36,295 nt of DNA, taken from NCBI GenBank assembly GCA_018714125.1, contig DVNV01000055.1:1-36295 (forward strand), written 5' to 3'. The DNA is from Candidatus Galloscillospira excrementipullorum (GTDB taxonomy: Bacteria > Bacillota > Clostridia > Oscillospirales > Feifaniaceae). Below the pieces are notes generated by a model. That model searched no databases. It saw only the letters and a program-made list of their open reading frames with translations, and was not told where the DNA came from. The position numbers and the translations under genes are program-made. Shown one piece after another: positions 8,005 through 16,801 of this stretch. Numbering within the stretch: the stretch's first letter is position 1; each line of letters starts with the position of its first letter.

Positions 8005-8997
8005 TTACAGCATGGGGAAATAGCGGACGTAGGCCAGCCAGGCTAAGGCGCAGCCGGCCACCGACACCAGCGTAAAGAGCAGGTCGATGCGGCCCTCGCT
8101 CAGGCCGCACAGCTCAAAGTGGTGGTGAAGCGGCGCCATTTTGAAAAGGCGCTTTCCGCCGGTGGCCCTGAAGTAGCCCACCTGCAGGATGTCCGAAAGG
8201 GCCTCCAGCACATAGACGATGCCGCACAGGGCCAGCAGCACCGGCATGCCGGCCAGAAAGGCCAGCGCCGCCACGGCGCCGCCCAGGAAGAAGGCGCCGG
8301 TGTCGCCCATGAAGACCTTGGCCTTGGGCAGGTTGCTGGGCAGAAAGCCCGCCACGCCGCCCAGCAGGGCGCTGGAGGCCACAAAGAGGTCTCCCGCGCC
8401 GGTGCGGCGCCCAATTGCGGCAAAGAGCAGCGCAACGGGCAGCGTGACGCAGGAGGCAAGGCCGTCGAGCCCGTCGGTCAGGTTGACGGCGTTGACCGTG
8501 CCGATGACGATGACGGCGGCAACGGGGTAGTACAGCAGCGAGAGCTCAATGCTCTTGTTCCAAAAGGGGATGGCAAGCGACGTGGAGCTCCAGCCCGCGA
8601 TGCGCGCCGCCCACAGGAAGGCGGCGGCGGCCAGCACCTGAAGCACCAGCTTTTGCGCCGGGGTGAGCCCCAGGTTGCGCTTTTTCACCACCTTGATATA
8701 GTCGTCGATAAAGCCCACAAAGCCAAAGGAGAGGGCGCAAAGCAGCACCAAAACGGCGTTTGTGGGCATGCGCCCCAGACAGACGAAGCCGCCCAGCAGG
8801 ACGCCCGCCGTGGTGCCGGCCACAAAGGCCAGGCCGCCCATGGTGGGCGTTTTGCCCTTGGCGTTGTGCCAGGTGGGGCCGTTTTCGCGGATGGTCTGGT
8901 CGAATTTGAGCCGGTGCAGATAGGGGATGAGCACCGGCGAGATGCCCATGCACAGCAGTGCGGAAAAAACAAAGGGCGCAAGGGCGGAAAGTTCCAT
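8005..8997 (-). CDS. mraY: Phospho-MurNAc-pentapeptide transferase MraY
   Basis: Integral membrane enzyme making lipid I from UDP-MurNAc-pentapeptide and undecaprenyl phosphate. The 330-aa protein has about ten membrane helices and the family motifs in order: KTPTMGG at 49-55, the Asp pair in FIDDYIKVVKKRN (98-99), NAVNLTDGLDGLA (Asp175, Asp178), KVFMGDTGAFFLGG, and the triple histidine in MAPLHHHFE. The ATG at 8997 has GGAGGA eight bases upstream. It lies 43 bases from murE and 58 from the ftsW start; murF before it and murD after it, both frequent neighbours, are absent. Confidence 0.97.
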   Translation of the reverse strand: MELSALAPFVFSALLCMGISPVLIPYLHRLKFDQTIRENGPTWHNAKGKTPTMGGLAFVAGTTAGVLLGGFVCLGRMPTNAVLVLLCALSFGFVGFIDDYIKVVKKRNLGLTPAQKLVLQVLAAAAFLWAARIAGWSSTSLAIPFWNKSIELSLLYYPVAAVIVIGTVNAVNLTDGLDGLASCVTLPVALLFAAIGRRTGAGDLFVASSALLGGVAGFLPSNLPKAKVFMGDTGAFFLGGAVAALAFLAGMPVLLALCGIVYVLEALSDILQVGYFRATGGKRLFKMAPLHHHFELCGLSEGRIDLLFTLVSVAGCALAWLAYVRYFPML

Positions 8998-9040
8998 GCC
9001 AAGATTCCTCCTTCACCGGGGCGCCGCCGCAGCAGGCCCC

Positions 9041-10483
<1,443 letters not shown>

Positions 10484-10543
10484 TCTTCTCCTCCACATTT
10501 TTCACTTTTTGCGGGACGCCATTGCCCCCGCATGCTGTTTTTG

Positions 10544-12787
10544 TCAGTATTCCACATTGACCCATTCCGATTCGGACTCATGCACAAAATCCACCTTCAC
10601 AACGCTGCCCGCCTCGGCCAGCGTTCCCGCCGCCGGCGACTGGGTGGTGGCATAGACCTCGTCTTCGGTCAAATCCTTTCCGTCGCTGCTCATGTTGAAT
10701 CCGGCCGCCTCCAGCGTGCTGGAAGCCTGCGCGAAGGACATGCCCGCCACGCTCGGCACCTCCTTGAGCGTGGAGGTCTCCTGCTCGGTGGTGTAGAGAA
10801 TCACCTTGCCGCCCTGGGCCAGCTTCTGCCCGCTTCGCGGCACCTGCTCGAGCACCTCCTGGCCGTCGCCCATCACCGAAGGGGTAAAGCCGGCGTCCTT
10901 GAGCTTTTCGCGGGCGTCGGCCACCGCCATGCCGGTCACGTCGGGCACGCTCTTTTCAAGCGAGGCCAGCTCCTCTTCGGTATACTGGGGCATGATGCCA
11001 AGGTAGGGCAGGATGTCTTCAAACATCTTGCGCACGGTGGGGGCCGCGGTGAGGCCGCCCGTCACCTCGTCGACCTCCGGCTCGTCCATGAGCATCAAAA
11101 TGGCAATCTGGGGGGCGTCTGCGGGGGCGATGCCGCAAAAGGACGAAACGCGCTTGTCGGCCACGCCCTCTTCGTTTTTCTCGTCAATCTTTTCCGAGGT
11201 TCCCGTCTTCCCGCCGATGCGGTAGCCCTTGATGTAGGCGTTCTTTCCGGTGCCGGTGGCGACCACCTGCTCGAGCATGGAGGCCACGGTCTTGGAGGTC
11301 TCCTCCGAGATGACCTGCCGCTTGACGCTGGGGTCAAACTCCTGCACCACGTTGCCCTCGTCGTCGACAATCTTGCTGACCAGATAGGGCTGGTTGAGGT
11401 AGCCGCCGTTGACGCAGGCCGAAACGGCCGTGATCATCTGGATGGGCGTGACCTTGAAGGTCTGGCCGAAGGCGGCCACCGCCGTCTCCACCACGCCGTT
11501 TGCAATGGTGTCCTTGTCAAAGAAGATGCCCTCGGCCTCGCCGTAGAGGTCGATGCCGGCGGGCTCCAGCAGGCCGAAAGCCTCGGCATAGTCGTAAAAC
11601 GAGGCGCCGCCGATGCGGGCGCCCAGCTCCATGAACACGGGGTTGCAGGAGTTCTTCACGCCGGTCAGCACGTCCTGCGTACCGTGGCCCCCCGCCTTCC
11701 AGCAGGAAATCCTCGTGCCGGCCACCACCTTGTAGCCGGGGCAGTTGAAGGTCTCGTGCAGCGAGACCACGTCCTTTTCCAGCGCCATGGAAACCGTGAT
11801 AATCTTGAAAACGCTTCCCGGCTCATAGGTGTCGGCAATGGCCTTGTTGCGCCACATGCTCTGCCAAATTTCCATCTGACGGGTTGAATACTCCTCCCCC
11901 TCCAGCGCCTCCAGCTCGGCCAGAAGCTCGGGGTCGGTGATTTCGCGCGGGTTGTTGAGGTCGTAGTCGGGCTTGGTTGCCATGGCCAAAATGGCGCCGG
12001 TGTTGACGTCCATCACAATGGCGGTGGCGCGGTTTTGCACGTTGTATTCCACCACCGCGTTTTCAAGCTGCTTTTCCACGAAGTGCTGCACCGCCTCGTC
12101 GATGGTCAGCACCAGGTTGTAGCCGTTTTGGGCGTCGATGTACTGCTCGTAGCGGAAGGGCATGTCGGTGCCCCTGGCGTTTTTGGCCGTGATGATGCGC
12201 CCGGGCATGCCCACCAGCACGTCGTTGTAATACATCTCAAGGCCCTCGATGCCCTCGCCGTCGACATTGGTAAAGCCGATGATGTGGGAGGCGAAGGCGC
12301 CGTAGGGGTAGTAGCGCTTGGAGTCTTCCGCCAGCGCCACGGAGGCAAGGTCATACTCCTGCTTGAACTCGCGCACCTGGTCGGCCGTCTCCTTTTCGAC
12401 CTGGCGCTTGATGACCTCGTAGTAGTTGTCGGCCTGGGTCTTTTTGAGGATGCTCTCCTCGCTGACGCCCAGGATACGGGAGAGCTCCCTGGCGATGAGC
12501 GCCGCCTCCTCATCGTCCTTAATGGACTTGGGCGCGATATACACGGTCTCTGCCGAGGCCGAAACGGCCAGCGTCTTCATGTTGCGGTCGTAGATGGTGC
12601 CGCGCTTGGGCGTCACGGTGGTGTCCCTGACCTGCTGGTCGATGGCCTTGGCCTGATAGAGCTCGTGCTGCATAATCTGCACATAAAACAGCCGCACCGT
12701 GAGAGCCACGAAGCAGACCGCCAGAAAAATAAACAACACAAACAGCATCCTGCGTTTGGTTGCCGAATCAAGCGATGCCTTTTCCAA
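10544..12787 (-). CDS. Class B penicillin-binding protein with two PASTA domains (FtsI/SpoVD type)
   Basis: Septal transpeptidase that cross-links peptidoglycan outside the membrane, partner of FtsW. From the preferred TTG start it is 747 aa: one membrane helix (about 14-34), a dimerisation region beginning RGTIYDRN, and a transpeptidase domain with catalytic Ser325 in EPGSVFK, SCN (380-382) and KTG (527-529). Two PASTA repeats follow (about 614-668 and 676-736, VPDVTGM and VPSVAGM). TTG at 12785-12787 lies eight bases after AAGGGGGAG; the ATG at 12823 is in frame but has only a weak binding site. PASTA domains fit SpoVD, Pbp2B or the FtsI of Gram-positives; which of these cannot be decided from sequence. 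A 169-base untranslated gap with a long hairpin separates it from ftsL, unusual within this compact cluster. Confidence 0.93.
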   Translation of the reverse strand: MEKASLDSATKRRMLFVLFIFLAVCFVALTVRLFYVQIMQHELYQAKAIDQQVRDTTVTPKRGTIYDRNMKTLAVSASAETVYIAPKSIKDDEEAALIARELSRILGVSEESILKKTQADNYYEVIKRQVEKETADQVREFKQEYDLASVALAEDSKRYYPYGAFASHIIGFTNVDGEGIEGLEMYYNDVLVGMPGRIITAKNARGTDMPFRYEQYIDAQNGYNLVLTIDEAVQHFVEKQLENAVVEYNVQNRATAIVMDVNTGAILAMATKPDYDLNNPREITDPELLAELEALEGEEYSTRQMEIWQSMWRNKAIADTYEPGSVFKIITVSMALEKDVVSLHETFNCPGYKVVAGTRISCWKAGGHGTQDVLTGVKNSCNPVFMELGARIGGASFYDYAEAFGLLEPAGIDLYGEAEGIFFDKDTIANGVVETAVAAFGQTFKVTPIQMITAVSACVNGGYLNQPYLVSKIVDDEGNVVQEFDPSVKRQVISEETSKTVASMLEQVVATGTGKNAYIKGYRIGGKTGTSEKIDEKNEEGVADKRVSSFCGIAPADAPQIAILMLMDEPEVDEVTGGLTAAPTVRKMFEDILPYLGIMPQYTEEELASLEKSVPDVTGMAVADAREKLKDAGFTPSVMGDGQEVLEQVPRSGQKLAQGGKVILYTTEQETSTLKEVPSVAGMSFAQASSTLEAAGFNMSSDGKDLTEDEVYATTQSPAAGTLAEAGSVVKVDFVHESESEWVNVEY

Positions 12788-12956
12788 GAAAAAAACTCCC
12801 CCTTCCCCCGGCCTGCCGGGCATTCTCTTTGTCTGCCTGTATTGCTTTCAGTATAGTATTTCCCGCCGCAAAATATGAGGCATTTCCCATTTCCCCTCAT
12901 TAGAGGCGGCATGTGGTGTGCCGTCCCGCACGGACAGCACACCACCGTTGCAGTCA
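12788..12956 (-). promoter_or_regulatory. Leader between ftsL and the PBP gene with a 14-bp hairpin
   Basis: This gap holds no gene. On the minus strand a stem of 14 pairs, one of them G-U (12932-12945 with 12913-12926), has a 5-base loop and lies just 11 bases after the ftsL stop. It has no T tract, so simple termination is unlikely; mRNA processing or stabilisation is possible. Further down, AATACTAT/TATACT (12850-12860) could be a -10 element, but no convincing -35 at the right distance was found. The PBP ribosome binding site AAGGGGGAG ends the region. Confidence 0.5.
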
Positions 12957-13469
12957 TTATTCCATCCACTCGGCCACATGCAGCGAAATGCCGCGCAGTG
13001 CATCGAAGGCCCTGGCAAACAGGCTGTCCTGCTCCTCCACCACGGTGGCATAGTCGTCGCCCGTCAGCCGGACGTAGACAATCTGCTCCTGCTCGAGCTT
13101 TTGCATGTAGAGCTGCTCTGTGGCGATGTTTTCGATTTCCGCAAGGTCGAGCTGCATGTCGTAGAGCGCCATGAGCCGCTTTTGCTCGCTGAGCAGCTCC
13201 TCATTTTCACTCTTGAGGGAGGAAGCCCTTGCCGTGAGCTCGTTGAGCTGTGTGGCACTGATCAGGATTCCGCTCAGCATGGCCACGCCAAAGCAGCACA
13301 GCAGCACGTTTTTGAGCATGTTGCGCAGCGCCATGCGTTTCCTGCGTTTCTGGACGATGGAAACCACCCTGCTGCGGGCCCGCTTTGTCGTCCTGGCGTC
13401 GTAAGCCGAGAGGTCATGGGCCGTGCTGACGTTGCCCCACTGAGACTCATATCTTACCTGCTCTTGCAT
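12957..13469 (-). CDS. ftsL: FtsL-like cell division protein
   Basis: Bitopic septum-assembly protein that pairs with DivIC/FtsB and FtsQ. Sequence conservation in this family is low; the call rests on layout and position between rsmH and the PBP gene. The 170-aa protein has a basic cytoplasmic segment (ARTTKRARSRVVSIVQKRRKR near 25-45), one membrane helix at about 52-71, and a coiled coil at about 74-105 (LNELTARASSLKSENEELLSE). An extracytoplasmic tail of about 60 residues is longer than in many FtsL. The ATG at 13469 has AGGAAGGA about ten bases upstream. It follows rsmH after 24 bases. Confidence 0.85.
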   Translation of the reverse strand: MQEQVRYESQWGNVSTAHDLSAYDARTTKRARSRVVSIVQKRRKRMALRNMLKNVLLCCFGVAMLSGILISATQLNELTARASSLKSENEELLSEQKRLMALYDMQLDLAEIENIATEQLYMQKLEQEQIVYVRLTGDDYATVVEEQDSLFARAFDALRGISLHVAEWME

Positions 13470-13493
13470 GCTACATGTTTCCTTCCTCTTGTT

Positions 13494-14438
13494 TTATGTC
13501 TGCCGGCCGTCCAGCAGCTTTTCCGCCACGCGCAGCCTGGCGCTGCGGCTGCGGGGGTTTTGCTCCAGCTCCTGCTCCGAAGGGGTGACGGGCTTTCTGC
13601 CCACCAGCTTCACCACCGGCCTTTTCCCGCATACGCACACGGGGAAATCCTTGGGACAGGTACACCCCTGCGCCAGCGACGCAAAGGTCTCCTTGACGAT
13701 GCGGTCCTCCAGCGAGTGAAAGGTGATCACGGCCATGCGCCCCCCGGGCGCCAGCCGGTCCGCCGCGTCGCGCAGCGTTTTTTCCAAAATGCCCAGCTCG
13801 TTGTTGACCTCAATGCGCAGCGCCTGAAAGGTGCGCCGCGCGGGATGCTGCGCCTCTCTGCGCGCCGCCGCCGGCATGGCCTGCGCCACAATGTCGGCAA
13901 GCTGGGTCGTGGTCTCAATGGGCCGCTCCTGCCTGTGCCGCACAATGGCGGCCGCGATGCGCCGGGCGTGGCGCTCCTCGCCGTAGCGAAAAAGGATGTC
14001 TGCCAGCTCGCGCTCGTCCCGGCCGTTGACGATGTCCCCCGCCGTGACGGGGCCGCTCCGGTCCATGCGCATGTCGAGCGGCGCCTCCTTGGTGTAGGAA
14101 AAGCCGCGCGCGGCATCGTCAAGCTGGAAGGAGGAAACCCCCAAATCCAGCAGCAGCCCGTCGATGGCGGGCAGCCCGAGCCTGTCCAAAATCGCGGCAA
14201 GATTGCAAAAGTCGTCCTTCACAAAGCTCACGCGCTGCGCCACCGGCGCAAGCCGCTCCCGGGCGCGCGCATGGGCATAGTCGTCCTTGTCAATGCAGAT
14301 GAGGCGCCCCGTCGTCAAACGCTGCGCAATGGCAAGGCTGTGCCCGCCGCCGCCCATCGTGCCGTCGACATAAACGCCCTGCGGCTTGATGTCAAGCGCC
14401 GCAACCGCCTCGTGCAGCAGCACCGGAACATGGGTCAT
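13494..14438 (-). CDS. rsmH: 16S rRNA (cytosine1402-N4)-methyltransferase RsmH (MraW)
   Basis: SAM-dependent enzyme methylating N4 of C1402 in the 16S rRNA P site. The 314-aa protein begins THVPVLLHEAV and has the SAM-binding loop VDGTMGGGGHS (24-34), CIDKDDYAHARARERL, DGLLLDLGVSSFQLDD and RRTFQALRIEVNNEL. It also has PGGRMAVITFHSLEDRIVK and a C-terminal segment with Cys residues (CTCPKDFPVCVCGKRP), all typical. The ATG at 14438 has GGGAGG seven bases ahead. It is the second gene of the dcw operon, 15 bases after mraZ. Confidence 0.97.
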   Translation of the reverse strand: MTHVPVLLHEAVAALDIKPQGVYVDGTMGGGGHSLAIAQRLTTGRLICIDKDDYAHARARERLAPVAQRVSFVKDDFCNLAAILDRLGLPAIDGLLLDLGVSSFQLDDAARGFSYTKEAPLDMRMDRSGPVTAGDIVNGRDERELADILFRYGEERHARRIAAAIVRHRQERPIETTTQLADIVAQAMPAAARREAQHPARRTFQALRIEVNNELGILEKTLRDAADRLAPGGRMAVITFHSLEDRIVKETFASLAQGCTCPKDFPVCVCGKRPVVKLVGRKPVTPSEQELEQNPRSRSARLRVAEKLLDGRQT

Positions 14439-14453
14439 GACGCCGCCTCCCCG

Positions 14454-14873
14454 CTAGAATCCACTGCGCGACAGCGCCGCAATGACGTCCTCGTCCTCCA
14501 CGCTGCCCTCCACACGCTCCCAGGCCTGCGCGTCCCAGACCTCCACATGCGACTCAACGCCCACAATCACAACTTCCTTTTGGAGCCCCGCCAGCTGCCG
14601 CAGCTTGGCCGAAATCAAAACGCGCCCCTGCGAATCGGGCTGCTGCTCCTCGGCAAAGCCGAAAAAATATCTCTGCATCGTGCGCCCCTCCGCAATGGGC
14701 GCCGACCGGATTTGCGCGGCCAGACGGTCCCACTCCTCCAGAGGATACAGCGACACGCACCCGTCAAGCCCTCTGGTGGCGACAAACCGGTCTCCCAAAT
14801 CGCTGCGGAATCTCTGCGGAATGATGAGTCTTCCCTTGGCGTCAAGGCTGTGTTGCACCTGGCCGATGAGCAC
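14454..14873 (-). CDS. mraZ: Transcriptional regulator MraZ
   Basis: DNA-binding ring protein with two AbrB-like (SpoVT/MraZ) half domains that regulates the dcw operon. The 139-aa protein shows the first half as SLDAKGRLIIPQRFR with GCVSLYPLEEWDRL. The second half is DSQGRVLISAKLRQLAGL, followed by EVWDAQAWERV. The start is a GTG at 14873 with AGGGGGG about seven bases upstream. Immediately upstream lie its likely own operator, four 10-bp repeats at 14946-14985, and a promoter at 14995-15022, so autoregulation is expected. Confidence 0.96.
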   Translation of the reverse strand: MLIGQVQHSLDAKGRLIIPQRFRSDLGDRFVATRGLDGCVSLYPLEEWDRLAAQIRSAPIAEGRTMQRYFFGFAEEQQPDSQGRVLISAKLRQLAGLQKEVVIVGVESHVEVWDAQAWERVEGSVEDEDVIAALSRSGF

Positions 14874-14945
14874 GGCTTGTCCCCCCTTTCGGCAAAACGG
14901 TGTGAAGAAAAAAGAACATTCGTTTGTATTTTTATACTTTCGGGA

Positions 14946-14985
14946 AAATCCCCACTCGGCTCCCTTTTGCTCCCTTTTGCTCCAC
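14946..14985 (-). promoter_or_regulatory. MraZ box: four 10-bp direct repeats
   Basis: On the minus strand four consecutive 10-base units read GTGGAGCAAA, AGGGAGCAAA, AGGGAGCCGA and GTGGGGATTT, a strict one-helical-turn period with a (G/A)(T/G)GGxG core. MraZ is known to bind TGGG-type repeats spaced 10 bp in front of its own gene in several bacteria, so this is its probable operator. It begins about where transcription from the promoter at 14995-15022 should start, so bound MraZ should block initiation or early elongation. The repeats are seen; the binding is inferred. Confidence 0.8.
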
Positions 14986-14994
14986 TATGACATC

Positions 14995-15022
14995 AGTTTA
15001 CCATAGATTTTGAAAATTGCAA
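14995..15022 (-). promoter_or_regulatory. dcw operon promoter (sigma-A, extended -10)
   Basis: Minus strand: -35 TTGCAA (15017-15022), a 16-base spacer ending in TGG, and -10 TAAACT (14995-15000). The TGn before the -10 makes it an extended type, compensating for a 4/6 hexamer. It lies about 120 bases before mraZ and runs directly into the MraZ box. This is the only good promoter seen for the dcw cluster before ftsZ. Confidence 0.6.
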
Positions 15023-15060
15023 CTACAAAATAATCCAGCCGGCCCTTTTTTTCATAAAAG

Positions 15061-15088
15061 AAAAGCGTCTTCCCCGAAGACGCTTTTT
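15061..15088 (-). terminator. Strong intrinsic terminator after the coiled-coil gene
   Basis: A 12-bp perfect stem (15061-15072 with 15076-15087) has a 3-base loop and T-rich flanks on both strands. It closes the uvrC-rsmD-coaD-coiled-coil unit and insulates the dcw promoter lying just downstream. It could work in either direction. Confidence 0.85.
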
Positions 15089-15132
15089 CCTATTATGTAT
15101 AATTATTCTGTTTTTTGACGAATATTCATGCC

Positions 15133-15684
15133 TTACAGGCGTGCCGACTTGAAATTCTGCTGCGCCTGCCTCACGTCGGCCACGGCCTGGCTGAGGCTCT
15201 TGTCCACCATGGCCAGCACCTGCTCGACATATTCATTGGTGGTGGTGCGCAGCTCCTTGACCCGCGCATTGGTGTCGGCCACCTGCTCGGCCACCTGCTT
15301 TCCGGCCAGCTCGAGCTGCTCGGTGGCCTGCTCGGTGGCCTGCTTGAGCACATCGCTTGCCTGCCGCTTGGCCTCGAGCAGGATTTCATTGGCCTCGCGG
15401 TTGGCCGCCGCCACAATTTCCTCGCGCGACGTCATGAATTTGGCCTTTTCCTCTGCGTTTTTGAGCATCACCTCGGCCTCGCGGCGCGCCGTGGTGACAA
15501 TCTCCTTTCGCTCCTCCACAATGCGCCGCGCCTGCTCCAGCTCCACCGGCAGGTTGGAGCGCAGCTCGCGCACCAGCTCGGTGGCCTCCAGCACGTCCAC
15601 CACGGCCTTGCCGTTGGACAGGGGCATGCGCCAGGACTCCTCAAACAGCTCCTGCAACCGGTCAAACAAATCCTCTAAATTCAT
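15133..15684 (-). CDS. DivIVA-like / ATP synthase b-like coiled-coil protein
   Basis: A 183-aa almost entirely helical soluble protein. After MNLEDLFDRLQELFEESW comes an extended coiled coil rich in Glu, Ala, Gln and Lys (about 35-165, for example RREAEVMLKNAEEKAKF and ATEQATEQLELAGKQVAEQV). No membrane segment is visible. Genes like this follow coaD in many Clostridia and are usually annotated as ATPase or DivIVA-like from coiled-coil similarity; the real function is not known. The ATG at 15684 has GGGGAGG upstream, and a longer in-frame start would overlap coaD. A C-rich hairpin sits directly before that binding site. The gene ends the unit, 45 bases from a strong terminator. Confidence 0.75.
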   Translation of the reverse strand: MNLEDLFDRLQELFEESWRMPLSNGKAVVDVLEATELVRELRSNLPVELEQARRIVEERKEIVTTARREAEVMLKNAEEKAKFMTSREEIVAAANREANEILLEAKRQASDVLKQATEQATEQLELAGKQVAEQVADTNARVKELRTTTNEYVEQVLAMVDKSLSQAVADVRQAQQNFKSARL

Positions 15685-15699
15685 GATTCTTCCTCCCCG

Positions 15700-15716
15700 C
15701 TCCCCCGAAGGGGGAG
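15700..15716 (-). promoter_or_regulatory. Intercistronic hairpin next to a ribosome binding site
   Basis: A 7-bp stem (CTCCCCC 15700-15706 with GGGGGAG 15710-15716) lies between coaD and the coiled-coil gene. In the minus-strand RNA it can form a UUCG-type loop and ends just before GGGGAGG, the downstream binding site. On the plus strand it is followed by seven T's and would look like a terminator, but no plus-strand gene precedes it. Confidence 0.45.
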
Positions 15717-15721
15717 TTTTT

Positions 15722-16207
15722 TTATCCCTTCCGATAGGCCTTGGCCACCTGCTCCAAAATAACAGGCGGCACAAAGGCCGAAATGTCGCCCCCGTAGGAG
15801 GCCACGTCGCGCACGATGGAGGAGCTCAGGTAGACAAACTCCTCCTGCGTCGGCAGCAGCAGCGTGTCGACCTGCCCCTGCGACGCCTCGCGGTTGGCAT
15901 AATACATCTGGGTTTCCACCACCATGTCTGCGGCGTCGCGCACGCCCTTGACAATGAATTTGGCTCCGCACTGCACGGCATACTCGGCCAAAAGGCCGCC
16001 GCAGGCGTCGACCCTGACGTTGGGCAGATGGGCCACCGACCGCTCAATCCAGTCCACCCTCTGCTGCGCCGAAACGTGGTAGGTCTTGGCGGCGTTGTGC
16101 ATGACCACCACCACCACCTCGTCAAACAGGCGCGAGCAGCGTTCAAAGACGTTGACATGCCCTCTCGTGACGGGATTGAAGCTCCCGGGGCAAATCACTT
16201 TTGTCAC
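15722..16207 (-). CDS. coaD: Phosphopantetheine adenylyltransferase CoaD
   Basis: Penultimate enzyme of coenzyme A synthesis, ATP + 4'-phosphopantetheine to dephospho-CoA. The 161-aa length is normal. The nucleotidyltransferase signature is GSFNPVTRGH (8-17), followed by VKGVRDAADMVVETQMYYANR and VYLSSSIVRDVASYGGDISAFVPP, equivalent to the usual ISSSxVRExxxxGGDVSxFVP. The VVETQM stretch departs from the more common DFEYExQMA, a mild divergence. The start is GTG at 16207, overlapping the rsmD stop codon as GTGA, which indicates translational coupling. rsmD-coaD is a widespread gene pair. Confidence 0.95.
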   Translation of the reverse strand: MTKVICPGSFNPVTRGHVNVFERCSRLFDEVVVVVMHNAAKTYHVSAQQRVDWIERSVAHLPNVRVDACGGLLAEYAVQCGAKFIVKGVRDAADMVVETQMYYANREASQGQVDTLLLPTQEEFVYLSSSIVRDVASYGGDISAFVPPVILEQVAKAYRKG

Positions 16208-16761
16208 TTTCCTTCCCCCAGTCCCACCGTCCGATACAAAAAGACGCGGGTATTGCCGTATTTTGTCGTCTTGGACAGCACAAGCGGGCCCACCTGCTCA
16301 GGCAGCGTCTCCTCCGGCGCCGTCTCGCACACGACAATGGCATGGTTTGCCAGATGCCCCCCGCACAGCGCCTCCATGGCCGCAAGGCAGAGCCCCGAGC
16401 GGTAGGGCGGGTCGAGAAAAATCAGGCTGTAGCGGGTCTTGGAGGCGGCCAGAAAGGCGTCCCACGTCCTTTGATGGACGGCCGCCCGCTCGGTCATGCG
16501 GCACTTTTTGAGGTTTTCCGTCACCACGCGCACCGCGCCCGGCGCACTGTCCACAAAGTCGCACCGGTGCGCCCCGCGCGACAGCGCCTCAATGCCGAGC
16601 TGCCCGCTTCCCGCAAACAAATCCAGCACCGTGCGCCCTTCAATCTCAAACTGGATGGCGCTGAACATGGCCTCCTTGACCCGCTCGATGGTGGGCCGCG
16701 TCGCCTCACCCTCCAGCGTCTGCAGCCTTGTCCCGCGCGCCGTCCCGGTAATCACTCTCAT
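16204..16761 (-). CDS. rsmD: 16S rRNA (guanine966-N2)-methyltransferase RsmD
   Basis: SAM-dependent methylation of G966 of 16S rRNA. The 185-aa protein starts MRVITGTARGTRL, typical of RsmD, then TRPTIERVKEAMFSAI, the SAM loop VLDLFAGSGQLGIEALSRGA, and the catalytic LIFLDPPY motif. The ATG at 16761 is preferred because the domain starts there and GGAGGG lies about 11 bases ahead; longer in-frame reading would add a non-homologous segment overlapping uvrC. It overlaps coaD by 4 bases. Confidence 0.95.
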   Translation of the reverse strand: MRVITGTARGTRLQTLEGEATRPTIERVKEAMFSAIQFEIEGRTVLDLFAGSGQLGIEALSRGAHRCDFVDSAPGAVRVVTENLKKCRMTERAAVHQRTWDAFLAASKTRYSLIFLDPPYRSGLCLAAMEALCGGHLANHAIVVCETAPEETLPEQVGPLVLSKTTKYGNTRVFLYRTVGLGEGK

Positions 16762-16801
16762 GTGCGACACAGCCCTCCTTGCACCGCTTGTGCGCTGCTT
16801 G

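Noticed and set aside
12850-12878. Possible sporulation sigma-E promoter ahead of the PBP gene
   Set aside because: AATACTAT and TCATATT resemble the two elements, but their 11-base spacing appears too short; kept only as a remark on the leader.
12918-14990. 690-codon plus-strand open frame opposite ftsL, rsmH and mraZ
   Set aside because: Overlaps three well-supported genes and crosses the MraZ box; composition of a shadow frame.
15700-15722. Plus-strand intrinsic terminator (GC stem followed by seven T's)
   Set aside because: No plus-strand gene precedes it. The T's fall directly after the coaD stop on the other strand; more likely an intercistronic hairpin.
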